This document shows, piece by piece, positions 35,881 to 49,339 of a stretch of 64,000 nt of DNA. The notes beneath the pieces are model-generated. The model saw only the letters and a list, made by a program, of their open reading frames with translations. It had not been told where the DNA came from and did no database searches. The DNA is from Carnegiea gigantea. Its lineage: Eukaryota > Streptophyta > Magnoliopsida > Caryophyllales > Cactaceae. Every line of letters begins with the position of its first letter. The first letter of the stretch is position 1. The translations under genes were made by a program, and so were the position numbers. The stretch is taken from assembly GCA_029747015.1 (NCBI GenBank), contig JAKOGI010001947.1, positions 96,827 through 160,826 on the forward strand, in the 5' to 3' direction.

Positions 35881-37490
35881 TGTTGAACTAACTGTATAAA
35901 GTTTTGGTGATAACAAATCCAAGTGTAGCATACTTGCTTGAGTAATGTTATTCCAAACAAGCTCTCCAAACAGGTCCTACACATTTGTTTGTATTGATCC
36001 TACTTACTTGTTCTGTCTACTAAATGTTGAGAACAAGTTTTAAGAACAGGTTCCAAGCTTCAGTGACACAAAGATCAGCACACAACAAATCTCGACAACA
36101 GCTGACTAAGTCTTAAAGACCAAGTTCCGACATTCAGCGATACAAGATCACCCGAGTAATCAAGGTGACCAAGGTGTTTAGAGTTGCACATCCATCCTTG
36201 ACAAGATGACTAATTCTTACAACAAGAAGTCTCGATTTGATTTAGGTTCTATCTTTTAGATTCTTATTAATATGCCAATCTTGAAAGTCTCAATCTAACA
36301 CTTCTTGAAACGGTTTTCGAGATTTGCTTCAGAACACCATTTCCAAACAACCCTGCAAATAGGGTGCCTAGGGTGTTCCTGAAACTGCAGCGGCCACATC
36401 CGTTTTACCTGAAAATTTCTTTTGGTTGGCTGGCTGCTTTAAGAATCCTTTTATGAAATCCTAGGCTGATTAGTTAAGTCCTAAAAAGATTATTATTTAT
36501 TATATATATGTAGCAGATTGCAAAACCATTTTTGCTAGAGATTTTTTCAAAATCCGAAAAATCTTTATTCCTTATTTTTAGGCCATGATTGATTCAAATT
36601 TTGAAACCAAGATTTTTATTCTTTTTTTTGGGCTAAATTACATGGCTATATTAAGTGGCTAATCAGTTTTTATCCTGTGAGTATCAAATCCCTATATTTT
36701 AGGAGAATCTTATCTTCTTTGTTCCTAGCCATTGGAAATCTGAAGAAATCTCCTAAGCTGCTAAAATCAGAAGATTTTTCTATCTTTTTTGAAGGAGTTA
36801 GCCATTGGGTTTGCTTGCTTAAATAAGAAAATCTTTTCACTCCTTTCGGCAGAGATACACAAGGGAAAAATCGGTTTTTCACAGAGCATTGAGAGCTTTC
36901 TAAAGCTACATTTCAAAAGAAAAAACCGTGACAAGATTGTGCAAAAATTGAGCTTTCAAAACTATTGGCATACTAGAACTTTATTGTACCTTACATCTGC
37001 TTAAGTCAGAAGCACCCCAGTAAGGTGTTTTGTATCCTTGATCTCAGATCAAAAGTAAGTGAGTGTGTCCTTAGTCGTGTGGACTTTGGACGTGTCCAAT
37101 CTAGAGAGATTTGGACGTGGTGTAACCTGTCTTAGAGAAGAAGGTTACGTGGGTTACAAGTTGTAACAAGGAGTGTTACTTTTGTAACGTGTTCAGCCCG
37201 TTAGTGAAGTGGTTAAATCCTACACGAGGTAGGTCGTGGTTTTTCACACCTCAGTTGGGCTAGAGGTGTTTTCCACGTAAAAATCATGCGTGCTTTATTT
37301 CTGCATTTATCTACTTGATTTTCGCTTCTGAACCAATTGGGAACAGCCGCCGCAAACAAGGCCCAAGACTGTTCGTCATTCAGAAACAGTCTCTGCAATC
37401 AGGGTCTAAGGCTGTTTGTCAGTAAATAGGCGAAAATCTGACACCACAATTCACCCCCCTCTTGTGGTCGTGTACTCTTGGAATTCAACA
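35881..37490 (+). repeat. Copia 3' LTR
   Basis: 1610 bp, starting TGTTGAACTAAC directly after the polypurine tract and ending GAATTCAACA, then the TCTTT target copy. It matches the 5' LTR throughout apart from scattered transitions and the 21-bp extra segment at about 37176-37200. Confidence 0.97.
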
Positions 37491-37495
37491 TCTTT
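37491..37495. repeat. Target-site duplication, right copy (TCTTT)
   Basis: Identical to 27462-27466. Spacer array B resumes directly after it at the block ending ccttctaagctc. Confidence 0.95.
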
Positions 37496-40400
37496 GTTAA
37501 GGATTCCTTCTAAGCTCTTGAATTAATGCAAAAACAAATGAAAAAAAGGAAAGCCTAAAAATGTGAATAAAACCCTAGGCACCCATGTTTAAAGCCACTA
37601 TCTTTACTTCATATCTCTAATTAGCATGAATATGTGGTAGTTTACTTTGTTGCACAATCTACTTGGGTAATAAAATAAGTGCTTTACACAAGCTAATGAA
37701 GTTATTCCTTAGGAAAGACCCGAATATTTTTAAGTCAAGTGGTTTAAAGTGTGTGCGTTTGTAATCTTTAAAAAAAGGGAAGAGGAGGGAGCAAAGAAGA
37801 CAATTAGGCAAGGAAACGGGGATCATGCCAATGTTAGCAACTTAATTCATAAGGATTCATAGACATTTGCATATGCACCAAGGTGTACATATCGTTGCAT
37901 ATTGTTGTGTGGAGTAAAAAATGGAAGCCAAGTTGCTCGTTTTGACTTATATATCTTTCGATTCTAAATTCAGTTTGTATAACCTGATGATTTGGTTGCT
38001 GGGGTAATACAATTGCCTCAAATGTGTACATAATTTCCCCATTATTTGTACATATGCTCAAGTTTCGAAAAAATCGAAAAGATTTTCCATTGATTTGAAA
38101 GGATTTTCGTGGGTATTTCACTTGAAAACCCTCACAAGACCTAACTCTCCACTTAGGAAACCGTGGGGTTTAAAATGCTTGTTGCATATGGTAAATGCAA
38201 CCATGATTTATACGAAAGTGAGTAAGGATTTTCTTTTTCGCATTTTGTTTTAGTTAGTCTAGTTTGTTACGCTCGGGAACGAGGAAAGTGTTGGTGTGGG
38301 AGAATTCTGAACTCCAATTTGTGTATATTTTTTGAAAATTTTGTAAAATACAAAAAGATCTTTTTTTTTTCTTTGGGGACTTATGTGCTTACATAGGTGA
38401 TTGGCCTGATGTTGCAAGGTTATTGAGTTATATGTAAATAGAGTTTGCATGACGAGATATCCAGTTAAGGATGTTGATTTGATTTTTCATAATAAACCCA
38501 TCTCATATGTGTGATTTTGTGCCAACTTTGCTCACTTTACCATCAATTCTTTGGGTTTTGTCGCTAAGTTGACATGTGAACTTTTTGCCTGTTGAAGTGG
38601 CCTTCTAAGGTCTCAAAATAATGCAAAAAAAAGGGAAAAAGGAAAAGGCCTAAATGTGAATACAAACTTGGGCACCAATGTTCAAGGCCACCATCTTTAT
38701 TTCATATCTTTAATTGGCTCAAATGTGTACTATTTCACTTGATTATACATCTATTTGGGCAACAAAAATAAGTGCTTTGCACAACTAATAAAATCCCTCT
38801 TTAGGGAAGGCATGAATATTTATAAATCAAGTGGGTTAGGGGGTGTGTGTACACTTAATCTTAAACAAAAGGGAAAAATGGGGAAAAGAAAGCAATTAGG
38901 AAAGGGAATTAGGATCGTGCCAATATTAACAACTTGATTCATAAGGGTTGATACAAATTTGCACATGCACAAAGGTGCACATATCATTGCATATTGTTCT
39001 GTGCTGTGAAAAATGGAAGTCAGGGTGCTTTTTAACTTAGATGTCTTTTGATTGTACATTCTATTTGTATATAATTTGGTAATTTGGTCACTAGGGTGTT
39101 TCATTTGCGTAGATCATATATGTAATTTACCCATTAGTTGTATATACGATCAAGTTTTCAAAAATTTTAGTTTGTTTTGCTCGAGGACGAGCAAAGTCTT
39201 GATGTGGGGGTATTCCGAGGTGCCAATTTGTGTATATTTTTCAAAAATTTTGAAAAACACAAAAAGACCTCTTTTTTTCTTTGGAGACGTGTGTGCCTAC
39301 TTAGATGATTGGTCCCATGTTGCTAGGTCATTAAGTCATATGTAAACAGAGTTTGTATGATGAGAATTCTTGTTGAGGTTGTAGATTTGATTTTTCATAA
39401 TAACTCATCTCATATGTGTGATTTTGAGCCTACCTTGCTCACTTTGCCATCACTTCGTTGGACCTTGTGTTAAATTGACATGTGAACTTTTTGTTTGTGA
39501 AGTTACCTTCTAAGCTAAAAATGTGAATAAAACCCTCGGCACCCTTATTTAAAGCCACTGTCTCTGCTTAATATCTTTAATTAGGTTGAATATGTGCTAT
39601 TTTACTTGATTGCACAATCTATTTCGGTAACTAAATAAGTGCTTCTCGTAATCTAATAAAATATCTCTTCAGGGAATGCCTGAATATTTGAAAGTTGAGT
39701 GGGTTAGGGTGTGTGCATTCTTAGTCATGAAAAATTGGTGGAAAAAGAGCGAGGAAGGCAATTAGGCGAGGACACGGGGATCATGCCAATGTTAGTAAGT
39801 TGGTTCATAAGGATTGATGCACATTCACTCATGTACCAAGGTGTACATATCGTCGCATATTGTTGTGTGGGGTGAAAAATGGAAGTTGGGCTGCTCACTG
39901 CGCCTTATATATCTTTCTATTGTACATTCAATTTGCATATAAGTTGGTCATTGGGTCACTAGGCTGATGCAATTGCCTAAATATTGTACATAGTTTCCCT
40001 ATTATTTGTATATATGATCAAGTTTTGAAAATATCAAAAAGATTTTCCATTATTTTTAAAAGGCGATTTGTGGATATTTTACTTGAAAACCCTGACGAGA
40101 CCTCACTCTCCACTTGGAAAACCGCGGGGTTTATAGGGCTTATTTCATACGCTAGATGCAGTCATGATTCCTGTGAAAGTGAGTTACAATTTTCTTTTTG
40201 ATATTTTCCATTTGTTTTTAGCTAGTTAGTTTGTTTTGCTCGAGGACGAGCAAAGTTTTGGTGTGGGGGCATTGTGAGGCGCTGATTTGTGTATATTTTG
40301 TGAAAAATTTGAAGAATACGAAAAGGTCTTTCTTTTTCTTTGGGGATTTTTGTGCTTACTTAGGTGGTTGGTCCCATATTGCTAGGTTATTCAGTTATAT

Positions 40401-43400
40401 GTAAATAGAGTTTGCATGATGAGATGTTTGGTTGAGGATGCAGATTTGAGTTTCATAATAACCCCATCTCATGTGTGTGATTTTGTCCCTACCTTGCTCA
40501 CTTTACACTCAATTATTTGGGTTTTGTTGTTAAGTTGATGTGTGAACTTTTTTTTTGGGGTCAAAATCGCCTATTAAGCTCTCGAAATAATGCAAAATAA
40601 AAAGGAAACGGAAAAGTCTAGATGTGAATAAAAACCTAGGCTCTAATGTTCAAAGTCGCTGTCTTTATTTCATATCTTTCATTAGCTTGAATATGTGCTA
40701 TTTGACTTGATTACACATCTATTTGGGTAACAAAATAAGTGTTTTGCACAATCTAATAAGATCTATCTTTAGGAAGGCCACAATATTTGTAAGTCAAGTG
40801 GGTTAGGGTGTATGCGTTCTTAATCTCTTAAAAAAAGGGAAAAAGGGAGGGAAAAATAGCGAAGAAGGCAGTTAGGCAAGGACACAGGGATCATGCCAAC
40901 ATTAGCGACATGATTCACAATGATTGACATACATTTGTGCGTGCACCAAGGTGTACATATCATTACATATTGTTGTGTGGGGAGAAAAATGGAAGTCAAT
41001 GTACCTGTTGTGACCTATATCTCTTTTGATTGTACATTATATTTGTATATAATTTGGTGTTGTGGTTGCTATGGTGATGCAATTGCCTAAATTGTGTACA
41101 GAATTTCCCCATTTTTTGTATATATGATCAAGTCTTGAAAAAAATAAAAAGGATTTTTCATTATTTTTAAAAGGATTTTTGTGGGTATTTCACTTGAAAA
41201 CCCTCACGAGACCTCACTCTCCACTTTGAAAACCGTGGGGTTCAAAGGGGTTGTTGCATACGCTAAATACAATCATGGTTCCTACCAAAGTGGATAAGGA
41301 TTTTCTTTTTCATATTTTACATTTATTTTTAGATAGTTTAGTTTGTTTTGCTCGAGAACAAGCAAAGTCTTGCTGTGAAGGAATTTTGAGGTGCCAATTT
41401 GTGTATTTTTTTAAAAGTTTTGCAAAATATGAAAAGATCTTTATTTTCTTTGGGGAATTATGTGCTCACTTAGGTGATTGGTTCCATATTCCTAGGTTAT
41501 TGAGTTATATGTAAATAGAATTTACAAGATGAGGTGTCTATTTAAGGATGTAGATTTGATTTTTCATAATCACCCTATCTCATATGTGTGATTTTGTGCG
41601 GCTCTTGCTCACTTTGCCATCAATTCTTTGGGTTTTGCTATTAAGTTGCCTAGTGAACTTTTTGGTTGTCGAAGTTGCCTTATAAAGTGTCGAAATAATA
41701 CAAAAAGGGAAAGGGGAGGAAAAACCCTAAAAATGTAAATAAAAACCAGGGCACCAATGTTCAAAGCTCATATTTGGACAACAAAATAAGTGTTTTGCAC
41801 AATCTAATAAGATCCTTCTTTTGAAAGTCTCAAATATTTGTAAGTCAAGAGGGTTGGGGGGTGTGTGTTCTTAATCTTGAAAACAAGGAGAAAAAGAGAA
41901 AAAAGAGCAAACAAGGAAATGAGGCAAGCAAATGGGGATCGTGGCAATGTTAGCAACTTGATTCATAAGGAATGATACACATTTGCTCATGCACTAAGGT
42001 GGAAATATCATTGCATATTATTGTGTGGGGTGAAAAAACTTGAAGTTGGGTGTTTCCTTTGGCTTAGATATCTTTCGATTGTACATTCTATTTGTATATA
42101 ATTTGGTGATTTGGTTACTAGGGTAGTGCTATTGCCAAAATTATGTACGTAATTTCCCCATTATTTGTATGTATGATCAAGTTTTGAAAAAATAAAAAAG
42201 ATTTTCCATTATTTTTGAAAAGTTATTTGTGGGTATTTTACTTGAAAACCCTTGAGAGACCTCACTCGTGTATTTGGAAAACCAAGGGGTTTAAAGGGTT
42301 TGTTGCATATGCTAAATGCAACCATAACCCTCAAGAGACCTCACTCGTCCATTTGTGGCTAGTGCTAATGCCAAAATCATGTACATAATTTCGCCATTAT
42401 TTTCCAATTCCTTTTAGCTAGTTTAGTTTGTTGTGCTTGAGGACAAGCAAAGTCTTGGTATGAGGGTATTCTAAGGTGCCCATTTGTATGTATTTTTCAA
42501 AAATTTTGAAAAACTCAATAAGATTTTTATCTTTCCATGGGGACTTGTGTGCCTACTTTGGTGATTAGTCCTATGTTGCTAGGTTATTTAGTTATATGTA
42601 AATAGTGTTTGCATGATGATATGTCTAGTTGAGGATGTAGATTTGATTTTTCATAACAACCCAGCTCATATGTGTGATTTTGTTCCGACCTTACTCACTT
42701 TACCATCCATTCTTTGGATTGACATGTGAAGTTTTTGTTTGTCAAAATTGCCTTCTAAGCTCTTTAAATAATGCAAAAAAAAAAGGAAAAAGGAAAAATC
42801 CTAAAAAAATGAATAAAACCATGGGTGCCAATGTTCAAACCCATTATCTTTATTTCATATCTTTAATTGGGTTGAAGATGTCCTATTTTGCTTGATTACA
42901 CATCTATTTGGGCAAGAAAATAAGTGCTTTTCACAATCTAACCAAATCTATCTTGAGGAAGGTCCAAATATTTGTAAGTCCAGTGGGTTAGGGTTCGTGC
43001 GTTCTTAATCTTGAAAAAAAATGAAAACGCGATAAAAAGTGCAAAGGAAGAAATTTAGGCAAATGAATGGGGATCGTGCTAATGTTAGCAACTTGATTCA
43101 TAAGGTTTCGATACCCATTTGCACATGCACCAAGGTGTACATATGATGCATGTTGTTGTGTGGAGTAAAAAATGGAAGTCAGGGTGCTTCTTCTAACTTA
43201 GATATGTTTTGATTGTACATTCTATTTGTATATAATTTTGTGATTTGGTTAATAGGGTAGTGCAATTACATAAATCATTTGCATAATTTGCCCATAATTT
43301 GTATATATGATCAAGTTTTGAAAAAATCAAAAAGATTATCCTTTGTTTTTGAAAAGATTTTTGTGGGTATTTCGTTTCAAAACCTTCACGAGACCTCAGT

Positions 43401-45780
43401 CGCTCACTTGGGAAACCAAGGGGTTTAATGGGCTTGTTACATACGCTAAATGCAACTGTGATGTATGATAAAGTGACTTGTGATTGTTTTTCTTATTTTC
43501 CAATTCTTTTTAGTTAGTTTAGTTTGTTTTGCTCAAGGACAAGCAAAATCTTAGTATGGGGTTATTCTAAGGTGCCCATTTTGATATATTTTTTCGAAAA
43601 TTTTATAAAATTTAAAAAGATCTTTTTTTCCCTTCTTTAGAGACTTGTGTTCTAATGTAGGTGATTGGTCCCATGCCACTAGGTGATTGAGTTACATTAA
43701 AATAGAGTTTAAATGATGAGATATCTAGTTGAGGATGTAGAGTTGATTTTTCATAGTAACCCCACCTTATATGTGTGATTTTGTGCCTCAATTGCTTACT
43801 TTACCATCAATTCTTTGGGTTTTGTTATTACGCTGACATGTGAACTTTTGCTTGTCAAAGTTGCCTTCTAAACTCTCAAAATAATGCAAAAAAAAGGGAA
43901 AAGGAAAAATGCCTAAAAATGTGAATGAAAACATGGGCACCAATGTTCAAAGCCATTATCCTTATTTCAAATCTTTAGTTGGCTTGAGTATGCGATGTTC
44001 TACTTCATTACACATCTATTTCGGCAACAAAATAAGTGCTTTGCTCAATCTAATAAAATCCTTCTTTAGGGATGACAAGAATATTTGTAACTCAAGTGGA
44101 AGTGTGTGTGCTTAATATTGAAAAAAAAGAAAAGAAATTGGGGGCATAAAAGAGCAAAGAAGGCCATTAGGCAAGGAAATGGGGATCTACCATTGTTCGT
44201 AACTTGATTTATAAGGATTGATACGCATTTACGCAAGCATCAAGTTGTACATATCATTGCATATTGTCATGTAAGGCAAAAAGACAAGTTGGGGCGCTTC
44301 TTGAGATTTAGATGTCTTTTGATTGCACACTCCATTTGGATATAAATTGGTGATTTGGTTACTAGGTGATGCAATTGCCTACATTACGGACATAATTTCC
44401 CTATTTTTTGTATGGACGATCAAGTTTTGAACAAAACAAAAGATTTTACTCTATTTTTAAAAGGATTTTTGTGGGTAGTTTACTTAAAACCCCTTGTAAG
44501 ACCTCACTCGTCCACTTGGGAAATCATGAGCCTAAAGGGCTTGTTGCATACGGTAAATGCAATCATGATTTCCATGAAAATGAGTTAGGATTTTCTTTTC
44601 TAATTTTCCATTTCTTTATAGGAAGTTTAGCTTGTTTTGCTCAAGGACAAGCAAAATCTTGATTTGGTGGTATTCTGAGGTGCCCATTTTGTATATTTTT
44701 CAAAAATGTTGAAAAATTCAAAAAGATCTTTTTTTCTTTAGGGACTTGTGTGCTAATATAGGTGATTGGATCCATGTTGCTAGGTTATTGAGTCATATGT
44801 AAAATAGAGTTTGCATGATGAGATGTCTAGTTGAGGATGTAGATTTGATTTTTCATAATAACCTTATCTCATACGTACGATCTTGTGCCTACCTTGCTCA
44901 CTTTACCATCAATTCTTTGGGTTTTGTTATTAAGTTGACATTTGAACTTTTTTTTTTTTTTTTTTTTGGTTGAAGCTACCTTCTAAGGTCTCAAAATTTT
45001 GCCAAAAAAAGGGAAAAATGAAAAAGCCTAAAAATGTGAATGAAAACCTAGGCACCAATGTTTAGAGCCACTACCTTTGTTTCATAACTTTAATTAGCTT
45101 GAATATGTGATATTTTACTTAATTACACATCTATTTGGGTAATAAAATAAGTGCTTTGTACAATCTAGAAATCCCTCTTTAGGGAAGGCATAAATATTTA
45201 TAACTCAAGTGGCTTAGGGTGTGTGGCTGTTTAATCTCGAAATAAAAAGGGAAAAAAAGGGGGGGAAATGAGCAAATAAGGTAATTAGGCAAGAAAACGG
45301 GGATCTACCAATGTTAGCAATCGATTCATAAGTATTGATAGACATTTGGTACATATGATCACATATTGTTGTGTGGGATGAAAAAAAGAAGTCAGGTGCT
45401 TTTTGTAACTTAGATGTCTTTTGATTGCACATTATATTTGCAAATAATTTTGTGATTTGGTTATTAGATTAATGCAATTGCCTAAGTCATGCACATAATT
45501 TCCACATTATTTATATATGTAATCAAGTTTTTAAAAAAACAAAAAGATTTTCCTTTGTTTTCTAAAGGCTTTTTATGGGTATTTCACTTGAAAACTCTCA
45601 TGAGACCTCACTCGTCCACTTGGAAAACCAAGGGGTTTAAAGGGCATGTTGCATACACTAAATGCAACCGTGATTCCTGTAAAAGTGAGTTACGAATTTC
45701 CTTCTCTTATTTTTCATTTCTTTTTAGCTAGTTTAGTTTGTTTTGCTCAAGCACGAGCAAAGTCCTGGTGTGGGGATATT
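37496..45780 (+). repeat. Spacer array B, second part
   Basis: Continuation of the 1.1-kb non-coding array. Terminal hairpins lie near 38268, 39177, 40236, 41348, 42433, 43527, 44638 and 45746, spaced 1059-1112 bp apart, except one 909-bp unit ending near 39177 with an internal deletion. Each hairpin has TTTGCTC and GAGCAAA-type arms around GAGGAC and is followed by a TGGTGTGGGGG-like purine tract. The last unit's tract (45766-45780) runs straight into an LTR. A 20-T run lies at 44948-44967. Scattered open frames are not conserved between units. Confidence 0.92.
45746..45780 (+). promoter_or_regulatory. Hairpin and candidate polypurine tract before LTR-B
   Basis: A degenerate TTTGCTC/GAGCAAA hairpin is followed by TGGTGTGGGGATATT, then the LTR start TG at 45781. 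Similarity to other spacer units stops exactly at this point, marking it as the 3' end of the left element's internal region. Confidence 0.7.
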
Positions 45781-47112
45781 TGTTCGGGTGCGACACACGT
45801 GAATTTTGCACCTCATTCTGCCTATATTTTTTTCCAATAATTGGTAAATTAGGCTATTTATTAGTGTTTTGTTGATTTTATAGGTAATGAAGAGAATTGC
45901 TTAAATGGAGGTTACTTAGTGTAAAACATGTCAAAAATTAGGCACATTAACCTGGAAAACCTCGGGGGATAACTCGGGACAACCATGAAGCAAGGTCAAG
46001 ATAACGAGCACAAAAATTGTGGGAGAAATAAGGAAGAAGAACAATGCAGAAATTGGGTAAGGATTGCCAGTGTCAGGCGGTAAGGGCTACCAGTGCCAGC
46101 TGATATGGGCTACCTATGCCAAGTGGTATGGTTGTGCCAAATCCTCTTTCTACTCTATTTTTGTGTAAAATTCCAGAAACTTGGTAGTGTAAGCCTGTGC
46201 CACATGGCACGACCGTGCTAAATTTGCTTCGTCAAGATCTATTTAGAGCCCCTTCTCCCATTTGTATAATAAAACTAATTTTTAGGTTTTAAGAATAGGG
46301 TTTACCCTAGGGTTTAAGAGAGATTAGTGTAGATTTAGTTTCATTTTGTGACCTATTTTAAGAGTAATGAAGTTTTAATGCAATTAACTTTCTTTCTCTC
46401 TTGAATCTTCAATTTCATTGAAGTTCTTACTTTATGGAGTTATTTACTAGTTTAAGGCGCAAATTTACATGCTTTTATTTGTTTATGCATTGAAATGAGT
46501 GCTTCCCTTTCCTAATCATCCTTCTATTCTCTTATCTACTCTTAATCTCTCGTTCTCTTTCTTTAAAAATGCATATTTCAAGCTTATTCTCTCTCCTCCA
46601 TAGAAAATTCATTTTTACAAGTTTGACTTTTTAGCTCTCAGTTAGTTAGATTATGGGCGGTTGAATTAGGTTAATGAGAATAAGTGGAGAATCCACTTCT
46701 AATCGTCATTCGCTTGCTCCAACAATGGAGGAATGGATGCCAACATCCGTTGTTGGATTTTCAAGCTTTTGAGGTACTCCCCTTTCTGTCTCTCTCCTTT
46801 TAGTTAGTAAATTTAATGTTTTCTTAGTTAATTAGCTGCTTTGCTAGTTATTGGTAGTTAATATGATGTTTTATATATGATTTTGTTAATTATGCTTGTT
46901 TTAGTTTGGTTCAATAATAATATTTAAATTAGGATTAGTGAGCAATTAGTTTAATTAACCATAGTTAGAGGCAATTATTAATTTCCCTAGATTAGAGTTA
47001 GGGCTGAGAAGAACAAGTAACTTGATTTCCACACCATCCCAGAGGACAACAAATTTCTATCCTTACTCTCTTGCACCTCACCGGAAAAAAATAAAAAAAA
47101 AAAACTTTAACA
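45781..47112 (+). repeat. LTR-B, Ty3/gypsy (Athila/Tat-like)
   Basis: About 1332 bp, from TGTTCGGGTGCG to a TTTAACA end. It is preceded by a purine tract and followed by a tRNA-Asp-type primer site. A diverged direct copy of its middle and 3' part lies at 59145-59995, sharing for example gccacatggcac and the gtagatttagtttcatttt block. Because it has a tract on its left and a primer site on its right, it could be the 3' LTR of the left element and the 5' LTR of the right one at once. Boundaries rest on these flanking signals and are good to a few bases. Confidence 0.8.
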
Positions 47113-47113
47113 A

Positions 47114-47132
47114 ATTGCTGTCGTTGCCGGAA
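47114..47132 (+). promoter_or_regulatory. Degenerate primer-binding site (tRNA-Asp type)
   Basis: TGCTGTCGTTGCCGG matches 12 of the first 15 bases of the tRNA-Asp-complementary primer site common in Athila elements. CGTTGCCGG is intact; the 5' part has decayed. Confidence 0.75.
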
Positions 47133-47321
47133 TTGGTGGCATGAAATTAAGTCACACCTAGTAAATATTCCCCCCTTTAGTTCATTGTGTGCAAGTGTAG
47201 TCTCTGTTATTGTTCCTTTATTTTTTTCTCTTGAGTTATAGAGTAACTGCTTATTTGGATGCCATTAAAAAACACAAAAAAACTTATAAAATGAGAAAAA
47301 TCCAAAAAAAAAATTTAAAAA

Positions 47322-48909
47322 TTGAAAATCGAAAAAATTGCAGCTTATTGGACGTTAATGATGGGCTTGGGAATTTTGAGGAAACAAACGTGGTTAATGT
47401 TGAGTCCCAAGTCCACTAAACTTGATGAGCCTATTTTTGAAAGAGTAAAACCTGACCCGCCATGTTCATTACGAGATCACTTCCATCATCACCAAACTTC
47501 AACTAGATCATGTTTTGAGCACCTTCCTATTTCTAAGGATGTGACACTTGAGCTTAATGCTGATTATGCTCGCATGCTCCCCACGTTTGCCAGTTTTGAA
47601 GATCCTTATATATTTATTCATTAGTTTGAGGAGTTGTGTTTGTTGATTCACATGCCTAGAGTACGAAACGATGTTGTGAGGATGAAATTCATTCCTTTTC
47701 CGCTTAAAGATGATGCAAAGACATAGATGTATGGTCTTAAGGTTGGTTTTATTATATCTTGGGATTCTTTTGTTGACATCTTCCTGAAGAGGCACTGTCC
47801 GACTGGCAAGACTATTAGGCTTAGGAATGAAATCATCTCTTTTGTCCAATTTGAACATTCGTCTTTGTGGAACTATATGAATAGGTTTAAGGAGTTGCTC
47901 ACCTAATGCCCTCACCATAATTTAGAGAAATGGAACCTGTGTCAAATTATTTATGAGGGGTTGGACGTGAGTACTAGGTTAATGGTTGAGTCTATGTTTA
48001 GTGGAGAATTTCTTTGCAAGAACGCTAATGAAAATCACGACTTTCTCAAGGATTTAGGTGATAAGACATATGAGTGGGAGACAATTAACCCAAAGTATTG
48101 CATCTAAAATTTTTATGAATAATGAGGGCAAGTTACCTAATATCTTTGTTGCTTTGGAGGGTGCTACGCTTTATTGTGAGCATCAACTTGAAGTTTCTCT
48201 TTTTCATCTTTCTCAACCTCTTGGATGCATTGCTCCCCTGGGTTCTTATGATCTTCTCTTGGGCCATGATGTTAGCTCATACTCTTACTCTTTTAATCAA
48301 GTTTCTTTAGGGGCACGCGTGATCCTTGTTTGCATCTCCTATTAATCAACCCCCATCTTAGACTAGGGATGCTCTTGGGAGTGATATGGTTCTTAATAAT
48401 GCGTTTCCCCTTTAGCTCCCTGGAGGGAGAATGACAAGATTGAGAAACTAGTGGTTAAAGCTGGTTGTAGTTTTTAGCATGACATGATTATGGTTTCCAA
48501 TGATATTTTTGTTGAGAATGAGCATTCACTTGAGGACACTCTTTTAGAGGAGCCTTGTGTTGAGGAGATTCATGAGGTTTTACCTTGTGATATAGAGCTT
48601 GTTGATCCCATCCCTAACGAGTCCCATACGAAGCCCATCCCCGCCTCTATTATTTTACCCCTTCTTCTTCATATATTGTTTCACTCCTTTATCTGTCCCT
48701 TAGTGTGCACCTCCCCTGATTCTGAGACTTATATGACTTATGCCCCTAATTTAGATCAGACTCATGAGCTTGACATGACTATAGGACTTGAGGATTGGGT
48801 AGAGAATTTAGAACTCATGCCTATTTTATGCATCCTTACTTCTTGTAAGACTTTTGGGCCCTTATCCTCTACATTTAGTGGTGGTGGGTATGTGTGCAAA
48901 TACAAGTAG
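47322..48909 (+). pseudogene. gag: Single-copy gag of the right element
   Basis: This is the single-copy counterpart of the array units. The leader and N-terminal part are open at 47322-47624, the capsid core follows with the recurrent TAG at about 47725, and the linker is read at 48058-48345. The C-terminal part is continuous at 48484-48909. That last frame passes through the P-C-V-E-E-I block without the extra base found in units 1-16 and continues to a C-terminus rich in small blocks (E-L-D-M-T-I-G, then S-S-T-F-S-G-G). Stops and small indels break the N-terminal half. It identifies what each array unit lacks: leader and C-terminal tail. Confidence 0.88.
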
Positions 48910-49339
48910 AAACTTGGTGATTTAGTAGAGTGGCTAATGCTTGTTGAGCCTCTTGTACACATCTTAGTCAGGCATAGTTTAGGTGCATTTAGCTCCTAAG
49001 CTAGTATGATCGTTCTAACTCTTCTCTCTTCTTCTTTTTCTTTTGTCTATTTCATTTGGCACATGGTTATGAATATTTATTGTGATTGTGTGCGTGATCG
49101 ATTTTGAGGTGAAACATGGGATTTGTTGAGCCGAGACGACAATGATCACCCCTATTTTATTTCTGTGTTTTTTTTTAATATATGGTTGTTTGTGGTGTGT
49201 TTTGTTTTGTTTTGTGAATATTTGTTGGTATTGTTTGGTTTTGTGCTTGTTGGCAATGCCATAGGTTATTTGGTGGACTTAGATTGCTTAAGTGATTGCT
49301 TTTTGGCACCTCATTTCCCATAATGAGGATGTTGTGGAG
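48910..49339 (+). other. Gag 3' flank of the right element
   Basis: A counterpart of 23941-24566: the tctcttcttctttttct tract, a T/G-rich stretch and a GAGGAT motif before the spacer start. The hydrophobic frame 49123-49323 corresponds to 24343-24570. Otherwise no coding signal. Confidence 0.75.

Larger units (their letters stand above)
27467..37490 (+). mobile_element. Full-length Ty1/copia retrotransposon, Sirevirus-like
   Basis: A 10,024-bp element inserted in spacer array B. In order: 5' LTR 27467-29055; primer site 29058-29069; gag; protease and integrase; reverse transcriptase and RNase H; a post-pol ORF; two polypurine tracts; 3' LTR 35881-37490. The copia order PR-IN-RT-RH, LTRs of about 1.6 kb, a gag with two CCHC knuckles and a coiled-coil region, the paired AAAGGGGG tracts and a large extra ORF all fit the Sirevirus (Maximus/SIRE-like) lineage. 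The LTRs differ by a 21-bp indel and, counted by eye, about 40 substitutions (roughly 97% identity), mostly transitions. Stops in gag and integrase make it non-autonomous now. Confidence 0.96.

Noticed and set aside
641..45780. Centromeric satellite
   Set aside because: Array structure and gypsy origin are suggestive, but nothing in the sequence shows centromere location and the RT here is Athila-type rather than centromeric chromovirus.
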